In this document: piece after piece, positions 54,396 to 64,000 of the stretch
Numbering within the stretch: the first letter of the stretch is position 1
Layout: every line of letters starts with the position of its first letter
Notes under the pieces: model-generated
The model's database searches: none
The model's input: only the letters and a program-made list of their open reading frames with translations
What the model was told of the DNA's origin: nothing
Position numbers and translations under genes: made by a program
NCBI GenBank assembly: GCA_964017185.1
Contig: OZ024875.1
Location: forward strand, 24,375,456-24,439,455
Reading direction: 5' to 3'
Source: Rugalucina vietnamica
Lineage: Eukaryota; Mollusca; Bivalvia; Lucinida; Lucinidae
DNA length: 64,000 bases

Positions 54396-55074
54396 ACATA
54401 TTGAATAATGTTTCGACTCGGAACTTTCGAATGCGTGAGTCAGTCATAGAGTCATTGAGCGAGTAAGTAAGTACAAGCAAGAAAGTACTTCAATTTAAAC
54501 AGGTTGCAGAAAGGTTGGTGAAACTTATAATATCCAAGGTACCTCAAAGTATAATTACGTGCAATTACAAGCCCTGTTTTCCTTTTGGAACCACTTCTAT
54601 CTCATAACAATACGGAACTGTTTCATTAGAATCTCTTCACTTTTGGGTTGATGTCCATGCTAATGAACGTATAGTTCCCGAAACCTACATGAAACAGGTA
54701 TGTAGGCAGAAGCAGGGCACGAATAAATAACCCATTCCGCATCTTGTAAAGCAAGAATGCCCATCTATCCAACAATCCAGGTAATTCTAGGTATTAGGTA
54801 CCGTAGTAACCGGCGTTGTTTTTTCTTTTTGCCATAAAATTCTTCATGTGCATTTTTCGGGGGAAAATCTATCGAAAACGATGAAAACGTCCCACAATCT
54901 TGCCTACAGGTCATTGCAAAATGCTCGTTTGCTTACATTTTGTGCGTATTTTGAAAAATACGAACAGTTTCTGTAGAAATCGGCCGAATAAACCTGACCG
55001 AACCTTGTTTACTAACTTCGGATCGAATGTTTGGTGAAATTATACAACAACAGCTTTTCATTCAAGCAGAAATA

Positions 55075-56250
55075 TAGAGGATATTTGCTTGTTTGAGGTG
55101 AATACCAAATATATTTCATCGAGTGAGTTGAAAATATCAGAATTTTCACGAGTGCGCAGCACGAGTGAAAATTTTGATGTTTTCAACTCACGAGATGAAA
55201 TATATTTGGTATTCACCGAAAAAAAGCAAATTTTCTTTTTATTTTATACAATACATGGGCATTTTCCTATTCACAAAGCAGGCGGTGAAAATGCGAAAAC
55301 CAAAAATTTTTGAAAACACAAATAATTTTGGTACCACATTGTTCCTTACGTTCTAACTAAGAAAATGAATACCCACACTTTATGTTTTCGTTCATAAATA
55401 ACGGAGTTATAGGCGTTTGAATTTGTGAAGTGAGACACATTTAATGACGTCAAGTAAATGGAAACGTCAGAAGTAATCCAAAAAATCTGACGCCATTACA
55501 GTGAAGATATTAAGAGATTATCATATGGCAATTTTCATATCATACCCCGTATCAACCTGAGACTTCCGTATCAGCCCGAGACTCCCATATCAGCCTGAGG
55601 GCCGAAGGCCCGAGGGCTGATATGGGAGTCGAGGGCTGATACGGAAGTCGAGGGTTGATACGGGGTATGATATGAAAATTGCCATATCATGATCTCTTTA
55701 TCATATATTTTTATTGAAAAAAAAGTGTTTGATACAGTTCAATGCACAAAATGTTTCCCAACATGATTTCAAGTGGAAAAAAGAAAGAATGAAAAAAAAA
55801 ATTCTGGTCACAAATTTTATTCAATAACATTTAACCATTAATACAGAAAATTCAAATACAAAAATTTATAAATTGAGAACAATTTACAACGTACTATTGA
55901 ATAGAACAGAGCGCTCCGAATGTGGGGGTCACGTGAGATGTGATATGAGGTTTGGGGTGTGATATGGGGGTGTGATATGAGTCCATATCTCCCTAGGGAG
56001 ATATGGATTTTGCCAAATTTTGAACTGATACAGCTTTCGAGATATGGTGTCCCGATACGTGCATAGGACTTGCGCCTGTATCGCATATGTAAAAAGAACG
56101 TATTTTACAGTAAATATATGATAAAGGCTGATATCAGTCACTAGTGACTTTTGATATCAGTGAGATTTGATATCAGTGAAATTTCATATCAATGAAAATA
56201 TCAATTTTATCAAGTTTTGATATACATTGGTTTTTACTGTAAAGTATAAA
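55075..56250 (-). repeat. Fold-back repeat family FB1, copy 3, itself interrupted
   Basis: Opposite orientation to copies 1 and 2. The hairpin lies at 55085-55230. The body continues to GAAGATAT at about 55507, then a hairpin element is inserted, and FB1 resumes at AGGCTGATATCAGTCACTAG (about 56119) to end near 56250. Confidence 0.85.
55508..56118. mobile_element. Hairpin element nested inside FB1 copy 3
   Basis: Nearly perfect arms of about 90 bp (55512-55603 and 55607-55697) surround a 3-nt centre in GGGCCGAAGGCCC. Each arm carries three related subunits of the type GACTTCCGTATCAGCCC. The inserted DNA extends further to about 56118. The insertion is defined by comparison with FB1 copies 1 and 2, which are continuous at this point. 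Confidence 0.8.
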
Positions 56251-56412
56251 ATAAAAAAAAAGTCAAGTTAATTATCTATTAGATGCGCTTTTTACTTCAT
56301 CGCAAACGTTTATATAGCATTGAAGAAAAGAAGAAATTTATTCGCATCCATCAAATTTTGTAGCGAAACTACCGCAGTAACCGGTGTTGGGACCGTTTCA
56401 CCGTCGTCAACG

Positions 56413-56621
56413 TTGGACAGGGTGAGTAATTAAGCAAGATAGGCGATTTTTTATTCAAATGCCACAGAAGGTTTAAATACTTACCGTATAATGTCCTGTT
56501 AACAACTGTCCCAATTATTAATGAAAATACAAAAAATTCAAATTGACACCATCAAAATGCATTGAATCATTGTTTTCCGTGATTCCTTAACAAAGCGATA
56601 ACGGTTTTAGAAACTAAATAA
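56413..56621. other. No recognisable feature
   Basis: AT-rich DNA between the inverted duplication and the long GCTCACCTGAG repeat. No frame or repeat match. Confidence 0.4.
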
Positions 56622-58634
56622 AACAAGTAGCCCAAGGGCAACAATCGCTCACCTGAGAGTCAACAAGTATAGTCACTGGACAAAGTGATTTATTTTTTAT
56701 TTATTTTTTTTTTACCATAAATGGGTATAACAGCCATCTTGGTCATGTTTCAGGTCTATGGCTGCAATAGTTACCATAGGAGCATTGGTCCTGTAAACGC
56801 TTACCTGAGACCTAGTTGTCACTTTTTCCCATGTTTCCATGTTTGCCTATGTTTCCATTGACCTAAATTAATCACATACCTTCATCTACTCTATTATTTG
56901 TTTGCATCTACCACTTTTCAGGTCTCAGGCTACAATAGTTTTCAAAATATCCATTGTTTTCACTTTTTCCCATTTAAAAACCTATGTTTCTGAAATTGAC
57001 CTTGCCATAAAATAGGTCAAGGTCATCATTTTAGCAAACTATGATGGGCTGGAGTCCCAAATGCTACATACCAAGTTTCGTGAAAATCGGCCTGCCGGTT
57101 CAGGAGAAGAAGATTTTTTAGTGTTTTTTTACCATATATGGGTGTGGCGGCCATCTTGGTCATGTGACCTGGATTTTGCAATCGAACTTTCGTTCCCCCT
57201 ACCCATGGCTGCTGCACATAAAATTTCACTTTAATTGGCCAAGCGGTTTCAGAGAAGATCCTTGAAAAGTGTGTATGGATGACGGACAGGCCATGATCAA
57301 GAGACGACCTTGACCTAAATTAATCATATACTTTCATTGACTCCATAAGTTGTTTTGCATCTACCACGTTTCAGGTCTCAGACTGCAATAGTTTTCACTT
57401 TTTCCCATGTAAAAGCCTGTTTCCAAAATTGACCTTGCTGTAAAATAGGTCAAGGTCATCCTAGGTTCATCATTTTATCAAACTATGATGGACTGGAGTC
57501 CCAAATGCAGCATACCAAGTTTCGTGAAAATCGGCCTGCCGGTTCTGGAGAAGAAGATTTTTTTGAGTGGTTTTTACCATATATGGGCGTGGCGGCCAAT
57601 TTGGTCATGTGACCTGGATTTCGCAAACTTTCGTTACCCCTACCCATGAATGCTTCACATAAAATTTCAGTTTGATTGGCCATGCGGTTTCAGAGAAGAA
57701 GATATAGATAGAAGAGATGACCTTGACCTAAATCAATGACATACTTTCATTAGTTGTTTTACATCTACCACTTTTCAGGTCTCAGGCTGCAATAGTTTTA
57801 AAAAAATCCATAATTTTCGCTTTTTCCCATGTAAAAGCCTGTGTTTCCAAAATTGACCTTGCAGGTCGTCATCCAAGGGTCATCATTTTATCAAACTATA
57901 ATGGGCTGTAGTCCCAAATGCTACATACCAAGTTTCGTGAAAATCGGCTTGCCGGTTCAGGAGAAGAAGATTTTTGAGTGGTTTTTACCATATATGGGCA
58001 TGGCAGCCATCTTGGTCATGTGACCTGGATTTCGCGATCAAACTTTCGTTCCCCCTACCCATGAATGCTGCACATAAAATTTCACTTTGATTGGCCAAGC
58101 GGTTTCAGAGAAGATGATCTTTGAAAAGTGTGTATGGACGACAGACAGGCCAAGGTCAAGAGATGACCTTGACCTAAATTAATCACATACCTTCATCTAC
58201 TCTATTAGTTGATTGCATCTGCCACTCTTCAGGTCTCAGGCTGCAATAGTTTTCAAAAAATCCATAGATTTCACTTTTTCCCATGTAAAAGCCTATGTTT
58301 CTAAAATTGACCTTGACGTAAAATAGGTCAAGGTAATCCCAGGGTCATCATTTGCACAAACAATGATGGGCTGGAGTCCCCGATGCTACATACCAAGTTT
58401 CGTGAAAATCGGCCCGCCGGTTCTGGAGAAGAAGATTTTTGAGTGGTTTTTACCATATATGGGCGTGGCGGCCATCTTGGTCATGTGATCAAGATCCCTC
58501 GAACAAACTTTCGTTCCCCCTAACCATGGATGCTCCACACAAAATTTGGCTTTCATCGGTCAAGCGGTTTCAGAGAAGATGTTTGAAAATGAGAACGGAC
58601 GTGGACGCCTTCGGCTCAGATGAGCTAATAATCC
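56622..58634 (+). repeat. 2-kb element of four units with GCTCACCTGAG ends
   Basis: It begins near AATCGCTCACCTGAG (56644) and ends with GGCTCAGATGAGCTAATAA (58613), short inverted ends of the GCTCANCTGAG type. Inside, four units of roughly 410-465 bp each contain ACCAAGTTTCGTGAAAATCG (about 57066, 57513, 57926, 58391), an AGAAGATTTTTGA block, ATATGGGCGTGGCGGCCATC and TTGGTCATGTGACC. Fragments occur at 7455 and 46846. Its repeats read through as short frames in places but carry no known domain. It is probably a non-autonomous element common in aquatic invertebrates. Confidence 0.8.
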
Positions 58635-58683
58635 TGTATTTACAGGAACATGTATCCTAGACATGTAGGCTTTCCATGCTTAG

Positions 58684-59372
58684 TCTGCGACAGCCTGCAT
58701 GCTTAGTTTTTAACCCAGTCATGGTTGATAATATGCTGCCTTCTTTAATTGCACGCCGGTGGGTCGGGCGTCAGGCTCTATGATGGCACCGACATAAAGC
58801 TATTCATTGGTTGGGGCTTGACGTTTGCTTGGCCAACCGGGGTTCAACTGGTGTTTTTCTTTTGCCCCGGAGTTAGTAAGTTATTTGGCGCCCAGGGATC
58901 TCCATCGTCGGGCAGCTTCTCAGTCTGTGAGTCCTCGTTTTTGATTCATCATTGTATTTATCTTGATTTATTTATCAAGCTTGAGATTCACAACGAGGAC
59001 CGAACAACTAACTTAAATGTTGTGAACCACTGCAGAAGCGGAGGGTGAGGTTAGGTACCTGTAAAATCGATTTAAGCCCGCCAGTAATTTTATATTACTG
59101 ATCGTTCCAAGGCGATACTTCTGTGGTGGTTCGTATTGTTTTATGTCTTGGCGTTTAAAAGTTTTTGTGCTGTTGGCGCCTTATGTATGTTATCATATTT
59201 TTAGTTAAGTGGCCACCTATTGGGAAAATAGCTGCTCATTCGGATTACGATATGTTTTCATAGTATAAGCACCTGATTGTTAATTTGATTTTTCCCCACC
59301 TTGGGTATTTGGAATGGGGACCTTTTTTCTGATTGCGCATTTTCCTGATCGTTGCCTACTTGTACCTTTTTT
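58684..59372 (+). mobile_element. Naiad 3'-end fragment N4
   Basis: From GACAGCCTGCATGCTTAG, the end of the RT region, through ACGCCGGTGGGTCGGGCGTC and the full 3' untranslated part to TGCCTACTTGTACC. It keeps the conserved 3' hairpin with GAACCACTGCAGAAG and CTTCTGTGGTGGTTC arms. It is inserted in a repeat related to 22605-22730. Confidence 0.9.
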
Positions 59373-60436
59373 GAGTAATATTCATTCAAATGTACGTGGG
59401 TGATCCAAAACATAATGCAAACACAACTATCTTTTAGTAACCAATGCAGATACATTTAAATAATTTGGCATATTTACACGTGTATATATGTGTAGTAATT
59501 AGGTGTAATATCATGAAGTTCGGATGACGAGTTGAGATTTAAGGATTATTTGGTTTGTCGACCCGAAGTCGACATGGACGCGAAATTGACTGAAAACGTC
59601 ATTTTTGTTAGGGGTACAGGGAAAGATTTTGTGCTCCAATTTATTAAATTGACATATATATACAAGCAAATTATATTCGTTGTGTTATATATTCCTTATG
59701 TTTGGAAATAATAGAGAAAACGAAATGCAAAGATAAGCAGGGACTATTCTTTGTTGCCTAGCAACGGCATCTGACAAAAAAATAACAATTTCGACGAAGT
59801 AGGACAAATACCCATAATTCATGCGTATATTTGACTCCGATAAGGATGTAAATATCGACATTTATGCCCACAGCCTATCACAACGAAGAATTTCTATTAA
59901 AAAATAAATAAATAAATATTGTATGGAATTTAACCCTTTTGGTTAAGTAGAGGGGGCGTTGATGAAAATGTGGAGATTTTGAGAGATCAAAATTGACTCA
60001 AATTATAGGGTGTACAGACCAAACCTCAATAATTTGCGCTGCGTTAAACCCATCAAGGTATGTACAGTAAATCTATTCAAGGGATTAATGTAGTTTGAAA
60101 TAAAACGATTACTGACGTAATTTTGCTTTGCATGTGACACTTCATAATACAAATAAAATCCATTTTAACCGTGGCCAAGGTCGTTTACCTTGCATTCTCT
60201 TGTTGCTAGGCAACGAGGGTTGCTATGTGATTTGGTCAAAATAGTAATCGGATCTGTAAAACCGATAATGCATCATAATTCTGATGTAAACCATCTTGAA
60301 AAATGACGATGGTGAAAGAAATTACACACGAGTTCGCATTACTTCTTGGATCACCCTCGTATTCTGTTTTCGGCAGGAAATAGGTCCAACGAAAATCAGC
60401 TACATTTCCAGTTATATTAAAACCAATCAATTAAAA
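59373..60436. other. Unassigned DNA with two perfect X-box-like palindromes
   Basis: GTTGCCTAGCAAC lies at 59753-59765 and its complement at 60202-60214. Both fit the RFX X-box consensus (GTNRCC N RGYAAC type). The last 70 bases (from about 60370) resemble 22650-22730. No gene was recognised. Confidence 0.45.
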
Positions 60437-61464
60437 ATAGTACTTATACTAAGAAAATATATTGTAAGCCGAGTAAGCAGCTATTCCCCAATGGGCGGCC
60501 ACTCATTTAGTTAATACCCGAACATAACTAAAATATGAACACGTACATAAGGTGCATACAGCACAAAAATTCAACGTCAAAACAAACAAAAACAAATTAG
60601 GACCACAACAGAGATATCGCCTTGGAACGATCAGTAATATAAAATTACTGGGCGCTTAAACCGGTTTTACACGATCCTAACCTCAACCTCCGCCTCTGCA
60701 GTGGTTCATAACATTTAGTTAATTGTTTAGTCCTCATGGTGAATCTCTAACTAGTCAATGAATTATCAGTGTTACGTCCCATCGCACCACTCATTCATTC
60801 GAGATTATCTATGATGCGTAGCTTCTATAAATAGCACGGCTATTCGATACAATGTATCATATAAGTACAATCTCTGACATATTGCGTCAGCGAGTCGACT
60901 CTTTGGCTCAGTGGTAATAGCATTGGATTTCTACCCTAGCGGTCCGGGTTCGAATCTGGGGCGTGGGATTTTTTCGAGCTAAGCTTCATCTCTTGTTAGG
61001 AATTTTCATATTCGTAAGATGGGGGCTCGTCGGAAATATTCAGTACTAAAAATGACATTCTCGTAATCATAAATGATTACTTTCTCAAAATTGGGGTGTG
61101 TTATGTCCCATCGCAACACTCATTCATTCGAGATTATCTATGATGCGTAGCTTCTATAAATAGCACAGCTATTCGATACAATGTATCATATAAGTACAAT
61201 CTCTGACATACTGCGTCAGGGATTCGACTCTTTGGCTCAGTGGTAATAGCATTGGATTTCTACCCCGGCGGTCCGGGTTCGAATCCCATCTGGGACGTAG
61301 GATTTTTTCAAGCTGTGCATCATCTCTTAGTTACGAATTTTCATATTCGTAAGATCAGGAACAAACAAATAAATTATGATAACCACCATGATGAATCAAA
61401 ACGAGGCCCGGATTCACAGGTCCAAAGAAAAATACCAGTTGAATCTCAATGGGCCAAGCAACAC
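60437..61464 (-). mobile_element. Naiad 3'-end fragment N5, split by a miniature LTR element
   Basis: 60437-60769 and 61355-61464 align with the 3' untranslated part of N3 and N2 (CTGCAGTGGTTCATAACATT, AACAAACAAATAAATTATGA, AATGGGCCAAGCAAC). The break corresponds to an uninterrupted ATCATCAAGAACAAAC in N3. The extreme 3' end is missing. Confidence 0.85.
60766..61358 (+). mobile_element. Miniature LTR retrotransposon with tRNA-like boxes in its LTRs
   Basis: LTRs at 60770-61019 and 61099-61354 start TGTTAYG and end CGTAAGA. TCAG is duplicated outside (60766-60769, 61355-61358). Directly after the first LTR, TGGGGGCTCGTCGGAAAT (61020-61037) resembles the tRNA-Pro primer site used by some retroviruses, with the first 12 bases identical. 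The internal region is 79 bp and ends with GGGGTG before the second LTR. Each LTR holds TGGCTCAGTGGTAATAGC (box A) and GGTCCGGGTTCGAAT (box B), a Pol III-type promoter pair. No protein is encoded. Confidence 0.85.
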
Positions 61465-61540
61465 CCTATAGATTCACTGTACGACAGAAAAAGAGAGAGG
61501 TAGCTGTCTCCAGTGGAGTAGCGCATTTTTCGGACAAAAG
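61465..61540 (+). repeat. End of the CACCCTATAG transposon family
   Basis: CACCCTATAGATTCACTGTA, then AGAGAGAGGTAGCTGTCTCC and GTGGAGTAGCGCATTTTTCG, as at 36991-37070. It is a solitary end next to N5. Confidence 0.85.
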
Positions 61541-62384
61541 GCCTAGGTGCACGAACCGTCGAAATCGGCCCTGTAAATGCGGGAAAAATCAAAATTAATT
61601 ATGACTAGGTATGTTGATGTTAGTCACACATTCAAACATTCTAGTTTCAGAAACCGTTTAAATTTTCAGGCTGCGTTCATTGACATGCATGTAGTATGCC
61701 CTCAAAGTTACCTAGGTTAGGGCATTTTTGTGATTTTCCGTCGATTTCGGGCCATTTGGGACCTAAACAAACATAGAGCGCATCGAGGTTACAACACCAT
61801 TTTTTCACAGTCAAGTCCATTTATCGATAGAAACCGGTAGCCAAAATATAAAATTGTAACCTACATGCGCTCATAGTTAAAAAAAAAAACTTTTCCCATA
61901 TTTTTCCGTCTATTTCAGCACACGTAACGTTACAAACGGCGCGGAAAGATAACGCGCTAATAATGGACGTCACGCGATATTATAATTGACGTCAGACTCA
62001 CGTTCACGCACCTTGCGCACCTTACGATAAGAAAGTATTGATAGAAAGATAATGTTTGCCGTATATACCTACCATCAGGTAGAATTCTGTCTTTCTTTTG
62101 TCTGAGGTGATTTTCTTTCGATCCATGATAGTTACTTTCTTATCGCAAGGTGCGCGATTTTTAATTGTTTTCTAAAACCATCGCAAAATATGCTCCTGTC
62201 TATGATTTGAGAAACACACTTCAATGTAGCTTTACAAAATCACCATAAATGCTTTTTAACGAAACTTTTACTCAAACTCAATAACTAGAAACAATATGTT
62301 CATTGTCAGTGCGCCCATTGCTACAAAGACAGATTGCTGCTGCACGATCACCAATTTCGTGAGTTTACTGCTTAGTTTACGCCT
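61541..62384. other. Unassigned DNA with one inverted repeat
   Basis: GCACCTTACGATAAGAAAGTA at about 62029 and TACTTTCTTATCGCAAGGTG at about 62131 form a loose hairpin with about 80 bases of loop. No gene or other repeat was recognised. Confidence 0.5.
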
Positions 62385-62890
62385 CGGTTACATTTGGCCT
62401 AAGATTAATTTGCAATGATCGTACGATGCCATTTTTTTGTGCTGTCTCCTACGCAGTGTGACCCTACGATGCCCCTACGATTCTATGGCTTCCTACGCTC
62501 TCCGTAGCCTCTACGATTTTGTAATAGTTTACGGAGACCCTGCGATGATCTTGCAGTCACCGCACGTTTTTGTATTTTGATTTTGGGACAAAAATCGTAC
62601 GACGGTCGTAGGGAGACCGCAACCCGAAGGGTTCAGTCAGCATTCATAGGGACTCCGTACCGTGACATCGCACTGGCTCCGTACGATCGCCACTTAAAGT
62701 GTGCGGAGACCATACGATTACCGTACGATCTCGTTGCGATTTTGTCAGAGAACTTCGACGAAAACCACAACAAGAAATCGAAGGCATACGATGCCTGTGT
62801 GTATTGTTACCACAGACGTCGTAGCACAAAGACACCTACGATGTATACACTTGACACTCGTACGGCGGTAGGGGCATGCAACCTAGGTAT
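62385..62890. repeat. TACGAT-word-rich block
   Basis: Dense in CGTACGAT, CCTACGAT, TCCGTAC and related words on both strands, and CpG-rich compared with its flanks. Its style resembles the elements at 2275 and 4813. The ends are not clearly inverted, so element status is uncertain. Confidence 0.5.
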
Positions 62891-64000
62891 AAGCCATTGC
62901 ATAAACACAATGTCTTGGTACAGTGGTCGCATTGTTTATTAATCACCTCCACGTGACCAGCATTGTCCCGTTCATCTGTTTAATTGACGGAAGACGGTAC
63001 CAAAATGACCTTGGCCACGATACGTATTGGCATTATACCACGCTTCTAGTCTTACTAACTTGTACTATGCATGACACCGTATTGGCGAAAATTATATACA
63101 AAATGAAACAAAACTGTCCCACTGAAATCACATAGATATTTCACCAAAAGAAAAAATGTCATTTGCAAATAATTGAATATTGAACACAACAAAACAACGA
63201 AAGCTGTTTCGTTCCCTCCTTCCTGGTGTTAAGGAAACGGTTTGAGATATGATTGGTGTGCGTACGTGCGATGGTTTGCTCTTGTCTCACATTTATCGAA
63301 ACCATCCATAAAACTACGCGTCATGTCACTTGATCGGCTGGTAGAACAACTTTTTGTTTTATTGAATGTTTTGTAAATAACTAGCGCCTTTTGTTTTCGC
63401 TATACTCTTCTCGTTAAATCTGAACTTCTAAACGCTTCTAGCTGTTTTCTTTGGTTGTACAGCCTGGTTTGTGTCAGACCTGATCGAAAACTTAGATTGC
63501 TGTTTTTTTCTGAATTAGTAGAAAAATGTTCATGACCATCCTCGGATGGGCCGTAAGACTTTTACTTGTTAATAATTTTCAAGGGAGGCAATAACTATCT
63601 CTAAAAGAATGTGTTACAAAGTGAAATCTGTATGTTAAAATGCTGTGCATACTGGTATATATAAATAAAATCGTTAATAAAAAATGAGCAAGATAATAAT
63701 TTAGAAGAACCTAGAGCTTTGGACGATCATATGTGAACAATCCATTTACCTTCACCATTTTCATTGGAAAACCATTTTTATTAAGGCTAAAGGGAAACAA
63801 TGTTTCTCAGCTTGCTATATTAATCTCGGTTGAGTTTTCGGGTGCTCCCAGACACAACAAACAGCTTCCTACTACGGTCAACACACGATAGATAAAAGTA
63901 AGCATTGTATAGCATCTCACCATGTTTGTATTTACATGTAGCTGCAAACTGTCAGTTGGAAGTACATAGATCAAACATACCACTGAACTCAATGTCAAGA
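62891..64000. other. No recognisable feature
   Basis: AT-rich DNA to the end of the window. No coding frame, RNA gene, or repeat shared with the rest of the window was found. Confidence 0.45.

Larger units (their letters stand above)
54643..56412. repeat. Inverted duplication, right arm, interrupted
   Basis: The complement of 51540-52100, split at an AAGCAGAAATA target by an FB1 element (55075-56250). The outer part (56251-56412) contains GTCAAGTTAATTATC, CATCGCAAACGTTTATATA and GGTGTTGGGACCGTTTCACC. Confidence 0.8.

Noticed and set aside
60895..60975. A tRNA gene
   Set aside because: Box A and box B are good, but the acceptor stem and a plausible anticodon arm are lacking, and the same sequence is repeated inside the second LTR of a miniature element.
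60770..61354. Two independent SINE insertions in tandem
   Set aside because: Equal boundaries of both repeats, TG-type start, a primer-site-like sequence directly after the first repeat, and a single TCAG duplication around the pair fit an LTR element better.

Overview
The window looks like AT-rich nuclear DNA of an invertebrate animal, most likely a marine bivalve (a clam-like mollusc). The reasons are exons with GT/AG splice sites and long introns, many microsatellites, tRNA-derived SINEs, several LINE families, and at least six copies of a Penelope-like retroelement of the Naiad type. Naiads with selenocysteine codons were described from clams, and the longest copy here has in-frame TGA codons at three positions where the family has cysteine. 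No virus, bacterial operon or CRISPR array is present.

Layout. 0-7.5 kb: repeat-rich DNA without a gene, holding a TTAA-flanked inverted-repeat element (2271-3038), a CpG-rich inverted-repeat element (4813-5447) and three microsatellites. 7.5-11.5 kb: a broken LINE endonuclease split by a tandem array full of TGACCTTTGACC words and by an insertion with an 11-bp target duplication, followed by a second LINE's ORF1. 12.4-13.1 kb: a GATCATCATCGAT satellite. 13.5-26.9 kb: a transposon graveyard with a nearly complete but decayed Naiad (minus strand), a LINE ORF1 fragment, a hAT-type transposase fragment, and one long LINE (ORF1, endonuclease, reverse transcriptase) interrupted by two Naiads and a 720-bp TTAA element. 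27.16-27.67 kb: a miniature LTR element with a tRNA-Leu primer site. 29-31.25 kb: a giant inverted repeat.

32.8-50.7 kb (minus strand): three exons of a dynamin-family GTPase gene carry the G1, G3 and G4 motifs in order with matching intron phases. Its introns hold a 4-kb inverted-repeat transposon with further insertions (36.99-41.15 kb), a CRE-word element, a decayed LINE (43.5-46.8 kb), a SINE with an 11-bp target duplication, and a rearranged inverted duplication of a small unrecognised two-exon gene start (E1 49868-49790, E2 48701-48510).

51.5-56.4 kb: an inverted segmental duplication whose right arm holds a fold-back element, itself split by a hairpin element. 56.6-61.5 kb: a long repeat of four units bounded by GCTCACCTGAG-type ends, two Naiad 3' fragments, and a 585-bp miniature LTR element whose LTRs carry tRNA-like Pol III boxes. 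The last 2.5 kb hold no recognisable gene.

The only host genes with good support are the GTPase exons; the E1-E2 gene start is plausible. Everything else recognisable is mobile or repetitive DNA. Boundaries of old repeats are approximate unless a target duplication or inverted repeat is quoted.
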